Assembly (NCBI GenBank): GCA_020638995.1
Contig: JACKHM010000004.1
Coordinates: 744,001 to 808,000, forward strand
Length of the DNA: 64,000 bases
Reading direction: 5' to 3'
Source: Planctomycetaceae bacterium
Lineage (GTDB): Bacteria; Planctomycetota; Planctomycetia; Pirellulales; Pirellulaceae
Position 1 is the first letter of the stretch. Each line of letters begins with the position of its first letter. Under the pieces are notes generated by a model, which saw only the letters and a list, made by a program, of their open reading frames with translations, did no database searches and was not told the DNA's origin. Position numbers and translations under genes: made by a program. Shown here piece after piece: positions 35,037-43,165 of this stretch.

Positions 35037-36056
35037 ATGACAAGACGAGATCGTGAGTTGGAGAGAATCGCTTGGCGATTGTTCGAGTCGCTTCGCGCCA
35101 GTTCAGGCAACAAACCAATCGTGCAGTTGCCACGATCCGCCTGGCTCGAATGCGAGAAGTTGTCGCGGCGGATCGGCAAGGCAAACGCACGCGGCTGGCA
35201 TGATGCGGCGAAACGCCTGCATCGACAGCTGGTCGACGCACAAAAGTCCCTGCTGGATCAGCTGACAGTCGTGCAACGGGAACGGAGTTTGTCCATGGAC
35301 CCTCCGCCTCGCATCACATTTGGCGACCTGTATCGTGATCTTGTGGCATTGCGAACTGAATTTGCAAACGTGCAGTACGATCATCGCCACGATGAGCTTT
35401 CCGTAACCACCGAGGAGATCATTCTTGACGATCTTCACTTCGGATCGTTCGCGATTGTGCTGGAGTGCCGTCAACTCGGCAATGTCTCGCCCTATCGCGT
35501 GGAAGCGTTGGATGCGAATCCGGCGAGCGGAAGCTTTCAAACAACGCATCCGCACGTTCAAAGCGACACGCTCTGCGAGGGCGAGGGACGAGTGCCGATC
35601 GAACGAGCCCTGTATCAAGGAAGGCTGCTCGACTTTTTCGTCATCGTGCGGCAGATCCTTGATACCTACAACCCCGATAGTGCCTACGTCTCGCTCGCGG
35701 AATGGCACGGCCTGCCGTGCCAACACTGCGGATGTTCCATGGGCGAGGAGGATCGCGAGTCGTGTTACGGATGCGAAACCGACTTGTGCAGCGAGTGTTC
35801 GTACGGATGCCAGCGATGTTCCGAGCGATTCTGCAACGGCTGCACGGAAGCCTGCGAAGTGTGTCACGAGTACTACTGCCGAACTTGTCTGCAACGGTGC
35901 AGCGAGTGTGAACTTCTTTACTGTGAGGATTGCCAAACCCATGACCAATGTCCCAACTGTGCCGAGAGCCAAGCGACGGAAGAAGAGAAGTGCAACTCAG
36001 CGGACTTCGCTTCGGTTCACGTCCCATGCGTGGGCCAAACTGTTGTTCCTTCGTGA
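35037..36056 (+). CDS. E2-like ubiquitin-conjugating protein fused to Cys-rich RING/treble-clef domain
   Basis: 339 residues from the ATG at 35037. Residues 1-85 are a helical arm. Residues 90-225 look like a prokaryotic E2/UBC domain: ITFGDLYRDLVALRTEFAN, a strand-rich core, PYRVEALDANP, then THPHVQSDTLCEGEG, in which C180 follows the HP-x-V motif as the E2 catalytic Cys does, and FFVIVRQILDTYNPDSAYVSL. Residues 227-308 contain about 20 cysteines in CxxC pairs (CQHCG, CYGC, CSEC, CQRC, CNGC, CEVC, CRTC, CSEC, CEDC, CPNC), consistent with several zinc treble clefs of RING type. The end overlaps the JAB gene by 116 bases. E2-plus-E3 in one chain is the likely meaning. Confidence 0.75.
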   Translation: MTRRDRELERIAWRLFESLRASSGNKPIVQLPRSAWLECEKLSRRIGKANARGWHDAAKRLHRQLVDAQKSLLDQLTVVQRERSLSMDPPPRITFGDLYRDLVALRTEFANVQYDHRHDELSVTTEEIILDDLHFGSFAIVLECRQLGNVSPYRVEALDANPASGSFQTTHPHVQSDTLCEGEGRVPIERALYQGRLLDFFVIVRQILDTYNPDSAYVSLAEWHGLPCQHCGCSMGEEDRESCYGCETDLCSECSYGCQRCSERFCNGCTEACEVCHEYYCRTCLQRCSECELLYCEDCQTHDQCPNCAESQATEEEKCNSADFASVHVPCVGQTVVPS

Positions 36057-36624
36057 CTACGGCGATACGGAGATCGGTGGCTTCGCCATCTCGGCTGCCG
36101 ACAATCTACTGCTGATCGAGGACGTGCAACTCGTCAAACAGCAATGCACGACCGTAACCGTGGTCTTCGACGACACGGCGGTCGCCGACTTCTTCGACGA
36201 GCAGGTCGATGCCGGACGGCGACCGGAACAATTTGCTCGTGTCTGGATTCACACTCATCCCGGCAAATCTGCCGAACCCAGCAACACCGACGAGGAAACA
36301 TTTGCACGCTGCTTCGGAAGTTCGGATTGGTCGATCATGGCCATCGTCGCCGCGGGTGGTGCGACCTATGCACGTTTGCAGTTCAACGTCGGTCCCGCTG
36401 CGGCGATCACGATCCCAATGGAGATCGACTTTACCTCAGAATTCCCCGGTTCGGATTGCGAAGCCTGGGAGCGAGAGTACTTGGCGTGTGTTCGTTCGAT
36501 GGATGCCAAGTGGTGGGATTGCCGCACCAGTTCGCTGCTCGACGAGCGACTGCTCGATTACGACGACACGGACTGGTTTACCTCAATGGAAGCCGCACTC
36601 ACAAAGGAGGATTACTTTGACTGA
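35941..36624 (+). CDS. JAB/MPN-domain metalloprotease (deubiquitinase-like)
   Basis: 227 residues; the first in-frame ATG that leaves a full domain is at 35941, inside the E2-RING gene. The basic N-terminus (RAKRRKKRSATQR) precedes the JAB domain: E44 in TEIGGF, then WIHTHPGKSAEPSNTDEE with H104, H106, S114 and D117, the full zinc-binding JAMM set. Family members cleave ubiquitin-like proteins after their C-terminal Gly. A C-terminal region of about 80 residues (EFPGSDCEAWEREYLACVRSMDAKWW) is extra. Its stop overlaps the E1 start by eight bases, and AAAGGAGG for the E1 lies within its end. Confidence 0.85.
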   Translation: MTNVPTVPRAKRRKKRSATQRTSLRFTSHAWAKLLFLRDYGDTEIGGFAISAADNLLLIEDVQLVKQQCTTVTVVFDDTAVADFFDEQVDAGRRPEQFARVWIHTHPGKSAEPSNTDEETFARCFGSSDWSIMAIVAAGGATYARLQFNVGPAAAITIPMEIDFTSEFPGSDCEAWEREYLACVRSMDAKWWDCRTSSLLDERLLDYDDTDWFTSMEAALTKEDYFD

Positions 36625-37267
36625 AGAACGATTTAGACGGCAAGGCGACCTCGTCCCCAGGGATCGGATCGCCGAACTCGCAGCCACGGTGATCGGCGTC
36701 GGAGCCATCGGTCGGCAGGTTGCCATACAACTGGCTTCGATTGGCGTTCCCAAGCTGCGATTGATAGATTTCGATGTGGTCGAACTGACCAACGTCACCA
36801 CGCAGGGCTACTTGCACGGAGATTGCGGCACCTCGAAGGTGGAAGCATCGGGAGCGCACATCCGCTTAATGGACCCGGCGATCCAGGTGCTTACCATCCA
36901 TGGTCGTTATCGTCCGTCGACGTATGTAGATCCTGTTGTGTTCTGCTGCGTCGACTCGATCAGCGCACGCGAGGCCATCTGGCGTAGCGTATCGCCGCGA
37001 TGTCGATTCTGGTGCGATGGCCGAATGTTGGGCGAGACGATTCGTATTCTAACCGTAGCCGACGAATTCGGCAGATCGGACTACTCCAAGAGTCTGTTCC
37101 CGCAATCTGAGGCTCAAACCGGTTCCTGCACGTCGCGGAGTACGATTTATGCGGCGAGCATCGCTGCCGGTTTCATGGTCCATCAGTTCACTCGCTGGCT
37201 CCGCGGGATTCCTATCGACTGCGATCTCTCCGTGAATCTGTTGGCCAACGAAGTTGCGATCGGCTAG
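36617..37267 (+). CDS. E1-like ThiF-family adenylyltransferase
   Basis: 216 residues from a TTG at 36617, placed by AAAGGAGG at 36603-36610. The Rossmann core is VIGVGAIGRQVAIQLASIGV (G27-x-G-x-x-G32) with LIDFDVVELTNV for ATP and Lys in GTSKVEA. The usual Arg after N-x-x is replaced (NVTTQGY). VDSISAREAIW and AQTGSCTSRSTIYAASIAAG (C171) follow the ThiF/E1 pattern, C171 being a candidate thioester Cys. It should adenylate the modifier C-terminus for transfer to the E2. Standard short length without a UFD domain. Confidence 0.88.
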   Translation: MTEERFRRQGDLVPRDRIAELAATVIGVGAIGRQVAIQLASIGVPKLRLIDFDVVELTNVTTQGYLHGDCGTSKVEASGAHIRLMDPAIQVLTIHGRYRPSTYVDPVVFCCVDSISAREAIWRSVSPRCRFWCDGRMLGETIRILTVADEFGRSDYSKSLFPQSEAQTGSCTSRSTIYAASIAAGFMVHQFTRWLRGIPIDCDLSVNLLANEVAIG

Positions 37268-37386
37268 TCACGCATGGTGTCGGTGACCTCGCTCTTTACG
37301 AGCTTCTCCACTCGGTCACGCACTCGATCGGCCCTTCGTAACTTCAAGTCCAAGAATTTCGACACTCATCATGGGAGCCGTCTTTC

Positions 37387-37752
37387 ATGACGATACCTTC
37401 ACCTATTCAATTGCCAAAGCATCGCCCGTTGCAAGTCGCCGTTGCCCAGGGCATGCTCGTCTGCGAAATGGGCGACGGGACACCGGGCGACATCGTCGGC
37501 ATCACCGAAGCGTTTTGCATCTATCGCCTCCATGACATCGAGACACTTTGTGTCGCCAACTGGCGAGAGATCGCCGTGAGCAACATCTGTCCTGCCTCCA
37601 CGCTGTTGGCAACAGACGTTAATGAAAACGACCGTCGTAACGCGAGCGCCACGCTACTTCGCGAGTTACTCGGACTCCAACGAGTCGCAACATTAACTCC
37701 AGCTCAGCAGGCAATGCTGAAGGAATTGGTTGAGTTGCTGTGCGATGCTTGA
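37387..37752 (+). CDS. Last gene of the modifier operon, unknown
   Basis: 121 residues from the ATG at 37387, 119 bases after the E1. A beta-rich N-terminal half (VAVAQGMLVCEMGDGTPGDIVGITEAFCIYRLHD) and a helical C-terminal half (LLRELLGLQRVATLTPAQQAMLKELVELL). No family recognised. A strong terminator follows, so it closes the operon. Confidence 0.6.
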   Translation: MTIPSPIQLPKHRPLQVAVAQGMLVCEMGDGTPGDIVGITEAFCIYRLHDIETLCVANWREIAVSNICPASTLLATDVNENDRRNASATLLRELLGLQRVATLTPAQQAMLKELVELLCDA

Positions 37753-37843
37753 GCGACGCTTTCGCCGTTGGGAACTGCGTGAAATCTATCGGCGGCGTTG
37801 AATTCGACCGACCCCAGTGGCGGCAAGAAGCAACAACTTTCGG

Positions 37844-37889
37844 GCGTGCCTTCGGAGCCCGCACTGGGCTCCGTGGGCACGCTTTTTTT
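37844..37889 (+). terminator. Strong intrinsic terminator closing the modifier operon
   Basis: GCGTGCC (37844-37850) with GGGCACGC (37875-37882) form the outer stem and GGAGCCC/GGGCTCC the inner stem, followed by seven Ts. It is placed 92 bases after the 37752 stop and directly before the convergent lipoprotein gene's stop. Confidence 0.85.
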
Positions 37890-38205
37890 AGCTATTCGGA
37901 GTTGGTGCTTCGGCTGCAGGTAGTCGTTCTGCGTCAGAGTAATGATAGCCGTCGGATTGTTCCGTGGCTCTGATTCGCCAATGTCCTCCCTGGTCCATTT
38001 GATAATGCACGAACTCACCGTCAACAACGACCGTTTCCGGTAGTATCACTCCGTCCGGCGTGGCGATGTCCGCTTGCGTCCGCACGAAGTGCTGTTGCAA
38101 TGTTTCATCGGACTTCGAGCAGCCGGTTAGTAAGACCAGGAATATCCCGACGCAGGCGAAACTCGCTTGAGCGTCATGAAAACAGATTGATTTGTTCCTT
38201 CGCAT
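37888..38205 (-). CDS. Small lipoprotein
   Basis: 105 residues. The N-terminus contains FACVGIFLVLLTGCSKSD, a lipobox LTGC, so a lipid-anchored envelope protein is expected. A small beta domain follows (VILPETVVVDGEFVHYQMDQGGHWRIRA). A later start is possible. The 5' end overlaps the upstream gene's 3' end by 32 bases. Function unknown. Confidence 0.6.
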   Translation of the reverse strand: MRRNKSICFHDAQASFACVGIFLVLLTGCSKSDETLQQHFVRTQADIATPDGVILPETVVVDGEFVHYQMDQGGHWRIRATEQSDGYHYSDAERLPAAEAPTPNS

Positions 38206-39079
38206 AGTCCTTTGCCACTTTCTCTAACGCCCGGTCTTGCCATTGATGAAGCACCAAGATTTGTTGACGAGTTTCCGCTTCCACTTGTCGACCAATGTCG
38301 ATGGCGAGTTGCGCGACACGGCTTGAAATCGCCTTGCGGTAATTTGCAGGGCGAAGGCTCAACAGCCCCAGTACGTAACTACACGCTCCAAAGAGGGCCA
38401 CCGCTACAGAGAGAAGTATCGCCATCTGAGGTGAAGTTCGTGCGAACACAAGAACCGTCGCCTCCAGCTTGATCGTATCCATCGCCACAAGGGACAGCAC
38501 TGGACGTTGGCTCGCCACGTCTGCCTGTGATACTACAGCGGCAAGTTTCTCTTCGAGGTGCGGCATTGCAGAATTAAGTAAATCGAGTCGGTATTCCGAG
38601 GCCGTCATCTTTGGCAGCTGAATTGCCCAAGTTTTCTCAATCCCTTTGCAGCAGGCTGCCCAACTGAGGTCCAGCTCATTGCCAATTCTCTCCGCGACTT
38701 CCTCGATTTTGTCCAGAATCCGATGCTCCTGAACAACTTCCGCGACGAAAGCATTGCGGATCTCCTGCTCACGTTCTTGTTCGCCTGAGCAGCTTGCGAG
38801 CTTCTGAGCAAAGCTTTCAGAACAGATGCGATCGACGAACGGCGCACAGTTTCGGCAAGGGGACTGAAACCAATCTTCTATTTCTTGCCTCGCAAGAGCC
38901 GGAAGGCGTTCAAGGTCAGAGCTTGTGAAATCGCTTCGTGGGCTAGCCGCTTCGTCCACGAGTCGATTCGCCAACTGGTGCCGTGCGAGGGCCATCCGCC
39001 CCCAAACCACACTCGAAGCCAAGACCACAGCTCCGCCCCGAGTCCCCATCGTTAACAGCTCACGACGATTGATCGCCAT
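38174..39079 (-). CDS. Membrane-anchored helical protein with Tat-like N-terminus
   Basis: 301 residues from the ATG at 39077-39079 (GGAGG upstream). MAINRRELLTMGTRGGAVVLASSVVWG is a Tat-like signal with RR. FQSPCRNCAPFVDRICSESFAQKLASCSG holds four Cys in a short span. A hydrophobic helix (MAILLSVAVALFGACSYVLGLL) and a C-terminal coiled coil follow. Unknown family, paired with the small lipoprotein gene. Confidence 0.6.
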   Translation of the reverse strand: MAINRRELLTMGTRGGAVVLASSVVWGRMALARHQLANRLVDEAASPRSDFTSSDLERLPALARQEIEDWFQSPCRNCAPFVDRICSESFAQKLASCSGEQEREQEIRNAFVAEVVQEHRILDKIEEVAERIGNELDLSWAACCKGIEKTWAIQLPKMTASEYRLDLLNSAMPHLEEKLAAVVSQADVASQRPVLSLVAMDTIKLEATVLVFARTSPQMAILLSVAVALFGACSYVLGLLSLRPANYRKAISSRVAQLAIDIGRQVEAETRQQILVLHQWQDRALEKVAKDYAKEQINLFS

Positions 39080-39191
39080 CTGTCCAGCCTCCACTTCTCG
39101 GGATCGACTATGAAGTCCGTGGTTGGTCAAGTGGGCTGTGCGCCACTTTTTGCTTCTTAGGGTTCGGGCATCGCCAGACCTTTCGCTTGGA

Positions 39192-39282
39192 GTTGCCTTC
39201 GTCGGAGCCGCTCGTCGGTCGCTCGCCCACGACTCGCGGCAGCGAGCTTGGCGACCGACGAGCGGCGTAGACGAAAGGCAAC
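39192..39282. repeat. Long imperfect inverted repeat
   Basis: Arms 39192-39222 and 39251-39282. Core CCGCTCGTCGGTCGC pairs perfectly with GCGACCGACGAGCGG, and the outer GTTGCC/GGCAAC also pair with one bulge. The centre holds further GCTCGC/GCGAGC pairing. Could be a long RNA hairpin or a mobile-element end. 39283-39655 holds no convincing gene. Confidence 0.6.
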
Positions 39283-39655
39283 GGACATTGCCTTTGTTGG
39301 TGAGCTCCGAGGGAAGCGGTCGGGATCAGCAGGCCGAACGATTCGACTCATACGACTATTCGAGGTGTCGACGCGTTTTCTCTTTATGCGTCGTCTCATC
39401 TTTCCATGCGTTCTGATTCGCGTGGTTGCTTGGCTGGCCACATTCGTTTTGGCGACGTTGAGTTCCGCCTGGCGAGGAACTGTGTGGTCCCTCGCAAAGC
39501 TTTTGCGAACTCCGTGTCAGGTCCTGTTGGGGTGGTCTCAGCGAAGGTCTTGGCTGGCCGTGCTTATTCGTCCGATCCTCTCTCGTCTCATTTCAGTTTG
39601 GTGGTTACCTTGTTTTCAAAAGGCCGCTGGTCGCATTCGTTTTGCCGACGTCACG

Positions 39656-40778
39656 CTACGTGATCGCAACGGCGTCAGTCCTGAGACGCGATCCAGCGGC
39701 CGTGTGTTCCTCCTCAACCTCGATTCCCATGCGCTGCGGGTCCCAATCGGTTTCGTGTTTCAACATACTCCAGGCGACTACCGCGATCTTCCGAGCCACA
39801 GCCGACCAACCTTCGGTCGGTGCCCGCCGCTTTCTTCTTGCGTGTCTTCTGGCCACCGTGAATGCGATCGTAGGTGGCTCGAGTCCAAGGGTTGTGCTGC
39901 AGACTGACCCAGGCACATTCCAGCAACATCGCCCGCAAGAGACGTGAGCCGCGTTTTGTGATCCGTCCGAAGCGATCCGTCTCTCCCGATTGATATTGCC
40001 GTGGCACCAAGCCGATCTACGCCGACACTTGCCGCGCGTTGTCAAAACGATGCGGATCGTCCAGCGCCGTCACCAGAACCTCCGCCGTCTTGCGTCCCAC
40101 ACCCGGGATCGTTTGCAGTCGCTGGATGTGATTGTCTTCTTCGGCGATCACCTCCAGACGTCGTTCGACTTCGGTCTGTTGCTCGCTGAGCGAATCGAGC
40201 TCAGTTAGTTCGAGGTCGAGTTGACCTTGCCAGAGTTCGTCCATCGAACAGTCTGCCAGCGGCTTGCGATAGGAGTTGATCCGTTCGCGGCCGGCAACGC
40301 TCCAGGCTCGTCGGCTGCGATCGAGTTCGAGACCACGGTTGGCAAACAATGACCGAATGGAGTTCTTGATGCGATTGATCCGCCCGTCGAGTGTCTTGCG
40401 ATACTTGACCAGCGTGCGATGCTCGCGTCCTTGGTGGGTGGGCACATGCACCGGCTTGAGCTGCCCCATCATCGCGAGGCGAGCCAGCTTCAGGGCGTCG
40501 TCTTTATCGGTCTTGCGTTTCGTGTTCTTCCACCGCCAAGCTTCTTCGTTGGTGCTACAGACGAGTGTTGTGATCTTGTGTTCTTGGCACAAGTCGCTGA
40601 TCCAACCGCTGGGGCCACAGGCTTCCATGACCACCAAGTCGATCTCGTGGTTGGTCAGCACGGCGGTCAGGTAGCGTCGGTTGGTAGCGACCGCTTGGAA
40701 TCGATACTCTTGCGTGTCGGTGTCGAAAAAGCAGCACATCGAGTTGAACTTGCCGAGGTCGATTGCGAGAATGTTCAT
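39656..40778 (-). pseudogene. IS110-family transposase, broken
   Basis: The minus-strand ATG at 40776-40778 opens MNILAIDLGKFNSMCCFFD (first DEDD Asp). It continues through VVMEACGPSGW and KTDKDDALKLARLA of the RuvC-like domain to TIPGVGRKTAEVLVTAL of the Tnp20 domain. A TAG near 40017 interrupts (..QVSA stop IGLVPRQYQSGETDRFGRITKRGSRLLRAML..); the reading then needs one more frameshift near 39820 to reach ..ARKIAVVAWSMLKHETDWDP. Both breaks lie in the C-terminal domain that carries the catalytic Ser of IS110 transposases, so the element cannot move by itself. Confidence 0.85.
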
Positions 40779-40788
40779 GTTCTAAGCT

Positions 40789-40883
40789 CCGTGCGTTGGG
40801 GTGAACTTTTGTGACACGCGAGCCGTCGCTTACGTGATCACTGGCCGAGTCAGCCAACATAACCGACTCCGCCCCAACCACGG
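40789..40883. ncRNA. Candidate IS110 bridge-RNA region (left-end noncoding)
   Basis: The noncoding stretch before the transposase start is bounded by CCGTGCGTTGGGG (40789-40801) and CCCCAACCACGG (40872-40883), which pair with one bulge. IS110-group elements encode their bridge RNA in the left end, upstream of the transposase. Inner loops cannot be checked by eye. Confidence 0.35.
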
Positions 40884-40908
40884 ACTTACATGGATTCTTT
40901 TTATCGGA

Positions 40909-40928
40909 CTGTAGACTATTGTCTACAG
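40909..40928. promoter_or_regulatory. Palindromic operator before XRE gene
   Basis: CTGTAGAC TATT GTCTACAG: perfect 8-bp arms with a 4-base centre, ending 32 bases before the XRE gene ATG. Typical size for an XRE/lambda-repressor-type dimer, so autoregulation is likely. Confidence 0.6.
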
Positions 40929-40960
40929 ACTTAGTGGAGTCGTCAAGCTACTCTCGCCGC

Positions 40961-41170
40961 ATGCTTGGCGAGGAACTACAGAAAGCACGGAAACAGGCAG
41001 GCCTGACCCAGGAGACACTGGCGTTTGAGGCAGGGGTCGATCGTACCTACATCAGCCAGCTCGAACATGACAAGAAGTCCCCGACGCTCGACGTGCTGTT
41101 TCGCATCAGCGACGCTCTGGGCATCAAAGCGTCGGTGCTAATCGCTCGTGTGGAGCGAACTCAAAAGTAA
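40961..41170 (+). CDS. XRE-family HTH regulator
   Basis: 69 residues from the ATG at 40961; a TTG at 40919 is unlikely since it lies inside the operator. LGEELQKARKQAGLTQETLAFEAGVDRTYISQLEHDKKSPTLDVLFRISDALGI is a complete five-helix XRE domain of the restriction-controller (C-protein)/SinR size. No toxin or restriction gene is adjacent. Lies just outside the IS110 end. Confidence 0.85.
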   Translation: MLGEELQKARKQAGLTQETLAFEAGVDRTYISQLEHDKKSPTLDVLFRISDALGIKASVLIARVERTQK

Positions 41171-41573
41171 CCGCCGGGCGCCTCGCTGCATTCCGCAGGT
41201 CGCTGGCGTATTCCGGATCGCGTGAAACGGTTTACGCAGCAGATCGATACGGTCGAGTTAACGCTTTCAAGAATCTCGCGTTTCGCCTTCTGTTGGCCGA
41301 ATATCGCGGTGCCTCACATCGGCCGGTAAAAGTGTTCCGGACAATTCCCGAATACCCTGAGAGATACATCGCCGAACTGCAAGAATGAGACTGCAGCATT
41401 CCGCGAAATAACTTTGGCGACATGATTTACTTCTGCTCACAGTAGGGGTACAACATCGGTGCAGTGAGATCGTGGAAAAGATTGGGCGGGTTGGACGTGA
41501 TCTGTCCATGCTATCACTTACGATCCTGGACATTTGATGCTTTCAAACTACCAGGCCAGTTCAAGGGGCTGAC
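41171..41573. other. Gap without recognised gene upstream of WYL regulator
   Basis: 403 bases. Short frames only; one plus-strand frame ends EYPERYIAELQE but has no family. The promoter for the WYL gene should lie in the last 100 bases. Confidence 0.3.
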
Positions 41574-42614
41574 ATGACAACGGGCTCGTCACAACTGGTG
41601 CGACAGTGGTTGTTGCTCAAGAAGTTGTGTGCATCGCATTCGGGCAAGACTGTCGCCGAGTTATCCAGCGAACTCGAAGTCAATGCCAAGACGATCCGGC
41701 GTGACCTGACAGTTTTCCACGACGCGGGGTTCCCGATCGAAGAATCGACAGGGCCGTCCGGTCGCAAGTCGTATCACATCGCCAACGGCTCGCAACGTCC
41801 CGATCTCAGTTTCACCTATGACGAGGCGTTGGCCCTCTATCTCGGTCGACAATACTTGGAACCTTTGGCCGGAACATTTCTGTGGGAGGCAGCTCAGAAC
41901 GCCTTTCGTAAGATCGAGGCGACGCTTGGCCCCAAAGCGCTGAAGTATTTGGACCGCGTCGCGGAGGCGTTTCACCAAACCAACTTCGGCGTCAGCGACT
42001 ACGCCACCCACGCCGAGACGATCGACAGTCTGCTTGTCGGCATCGAGGATCGAAAGGTCGTGTTTATCACCTATCGCTCGCAACGCTCGACAGAACCAGT
42101 CACCTACGACGTGCATCCCTACAGCCTCACGCGTCACCGCGACACGCTGTACCTGCTCGGCTTCAAGCCCGAAGACAACGCCTTCCGCACCTGGAAAGTC
42201 AACCGTATCGAGTCGGCTCAAGTCGACAGCATGCCCTTCACACGCCGGCCAGATTTCAACGCCGAGCAATTCCTCGCTGGTTCACTCGGCATCTATCACG
42301 ACACCGGTGTCGTTAACGTGACAATCCGCTTCTCCTCCGAAGTAGCCCGCTACGTGGAAGAATCAAACTGGCATTCCAGCCAACAATGCGAACGGCAAGC
42401 GGACGGCAGCCTGCTCGTGCGACTCGACCTCTCCGGCACGACGGAAGTGAACAGTTGGGTGTTGAGCTTCGGAAGACATGCCGAAGTGCTGGTGCCCGAC
42501 GCGTTGCGATCTGAACTTCAGGACGAAATGGCGGCGGCGTTGAAACTCTACAGTAACGATGGACCAGTCACTCAACGTAAACGCGTTAAAGCCCGATTTC
42601 GGAAGGCGAGGTAA
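41574..42614 (+). CDS. WYL-domain transcriptional regulator
   Basis: 346 residues. The N-terminal winged helix is LLLKKLCASHSGKTVAELSSELEVNAKTIRRDLTVFHDAGFPIE. The WYL domain (about 140-230) has VVFITYRSQRSTEPVTYDVHPYSLTRHRDTLYLLGF, and a C-terminal WCX-like extension follows. WYL proteins bind nucleic-acid ligands and control CRISPR-Cas and other defence loci. Its position right before the type I-G cas genes, in the same direction, makes it the likely regulator of that operon. Confidence 0.88.
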   Translation: MTTGSSQLVRQWLLLKKLCASHSGKTVAELSSELEVNAKTIRRDLTVFHDAGFPIEESTGPSGRKSYHIANGSQRPDLSFTYDEALALYLGRQYLEPLAGTFLWEAAQNAFRKIEATLGPKALKYLDRVAEAFHQTNFGVSDYATHAETIDSLLVGIEDRKVVFITYRSQRSTEPVTYDVHPYSLTRHRDTLYLLGFKPEDNAFRTWKVNRIESAQVDSMPFTRRPDFNAEQFLAGSLGIYHDTGVVNVTIRFSSEVARYVEESNWHSSQQCERQADGSLLVRLDLSGTTEVNSWVLSFGRHAEVLVPDALRSELQDEMAAALKLYSNDGPVTQRKRVKARFRKAR

Positions 42615-42699
42615 GATCGCATGGCAAATTTTGGCGAATACCATAAGCCGACAAAGGCACAGTCCGGCTCGCTTCCGTCCGTTGCGGCAACGCCCCGCA

Positions 42700-43065
42700 T
42701 CACATTGCTTCAACAGTCGTCGCGAGCGTCATGTTCAATGCCGCCGCGTAGCGTTGCAGAGTCAAGAGAGTTGGATTCGCTTGCGGATCGTTCTCGAGTC
42801 GCGAGATCGCACTGGGCTTCAGCCCACTTCGCGCTTCAACATCGGCCAGCGACAACCCCAACCGTTCGCGTTCGGCTTTCAACGTCGCGATCGTCTGCGC
42901 GACCTCGCGCCGCATTGCGTTCCATGCCTGTTTGCGAATACGCCCCTCAGCCAGGATTTCTTCCTTCGAGGATTCCGTTTCCGCGCGCGCCGCTTCCAAA
43001 CGCTGACGCTGTTGAGGTGTCAGGTCACGATACACGCGTTCGCTGGTGGGTCGTTTGCTACTCAT
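42700..43065 (-). CDS. XRE-family HTH protein (antitoxin-like), antisense to cas direction
   Basis: 121 residues from the ATG at 43063-43065. A helical N-terminal half (YRDLTPQQRQRLEAARAETESSKEEI) precedes an XRE domain at the C-terminus (LGLSLADVEARSGLKPSAISRLENDPQANPTLLTLQRYAAAL). This shape is common in HigA-like antitoxins, but no toxin gene lies next to it. It is divergent from csb1 with a 100-base spacer, so it could repress the cas promoter. Confidence 0.75.
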   Translation of the reverse strand: MSSKRPTSERVYRDLTPQQRQRLEAARAETESSKEEILAEGRIRKQAWNAMRREVAQTIATLKAERERLGLSLADVEARSGLKPSAISRLENDPQANPTLLTLQRYAAALNMTLATTVEAM

Positions 43066-43165
43066 TAGGGCCGCATTTGAGTTAACGCGGAATCGGGCTA
43101 GAGCCCTTGAGTCGTCATTCTGTTTAGTTTCACAAATAGGCCTAATCACATTACAAGGAGTCAAC

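Noticed and set aside
35103..35972. 289-codon minus-strand frame
   Set aside because: Shadow of the E2-RING gene, whose Cys pairs and E2 motif show the true frame.
29519..37752. Idea that the operon is a plain molybdopterin/thiamine (MoaD-MoeB or ThiS-ThiF) cluster
   Set aside because: No other cofactor genes are present, while E2-like, RING-like and JAB genes are, which fits a protein-modifier pathway.
39248..39907. 219-codon frame with hydrophobic stretches (FPCVLIRVVAWLATFVLATL)
   Set aside because: Runs into the antisense of the IS110 transposase, has no ribosome site and a skewed Arg/Trp content. Kept only as part of the gap note.
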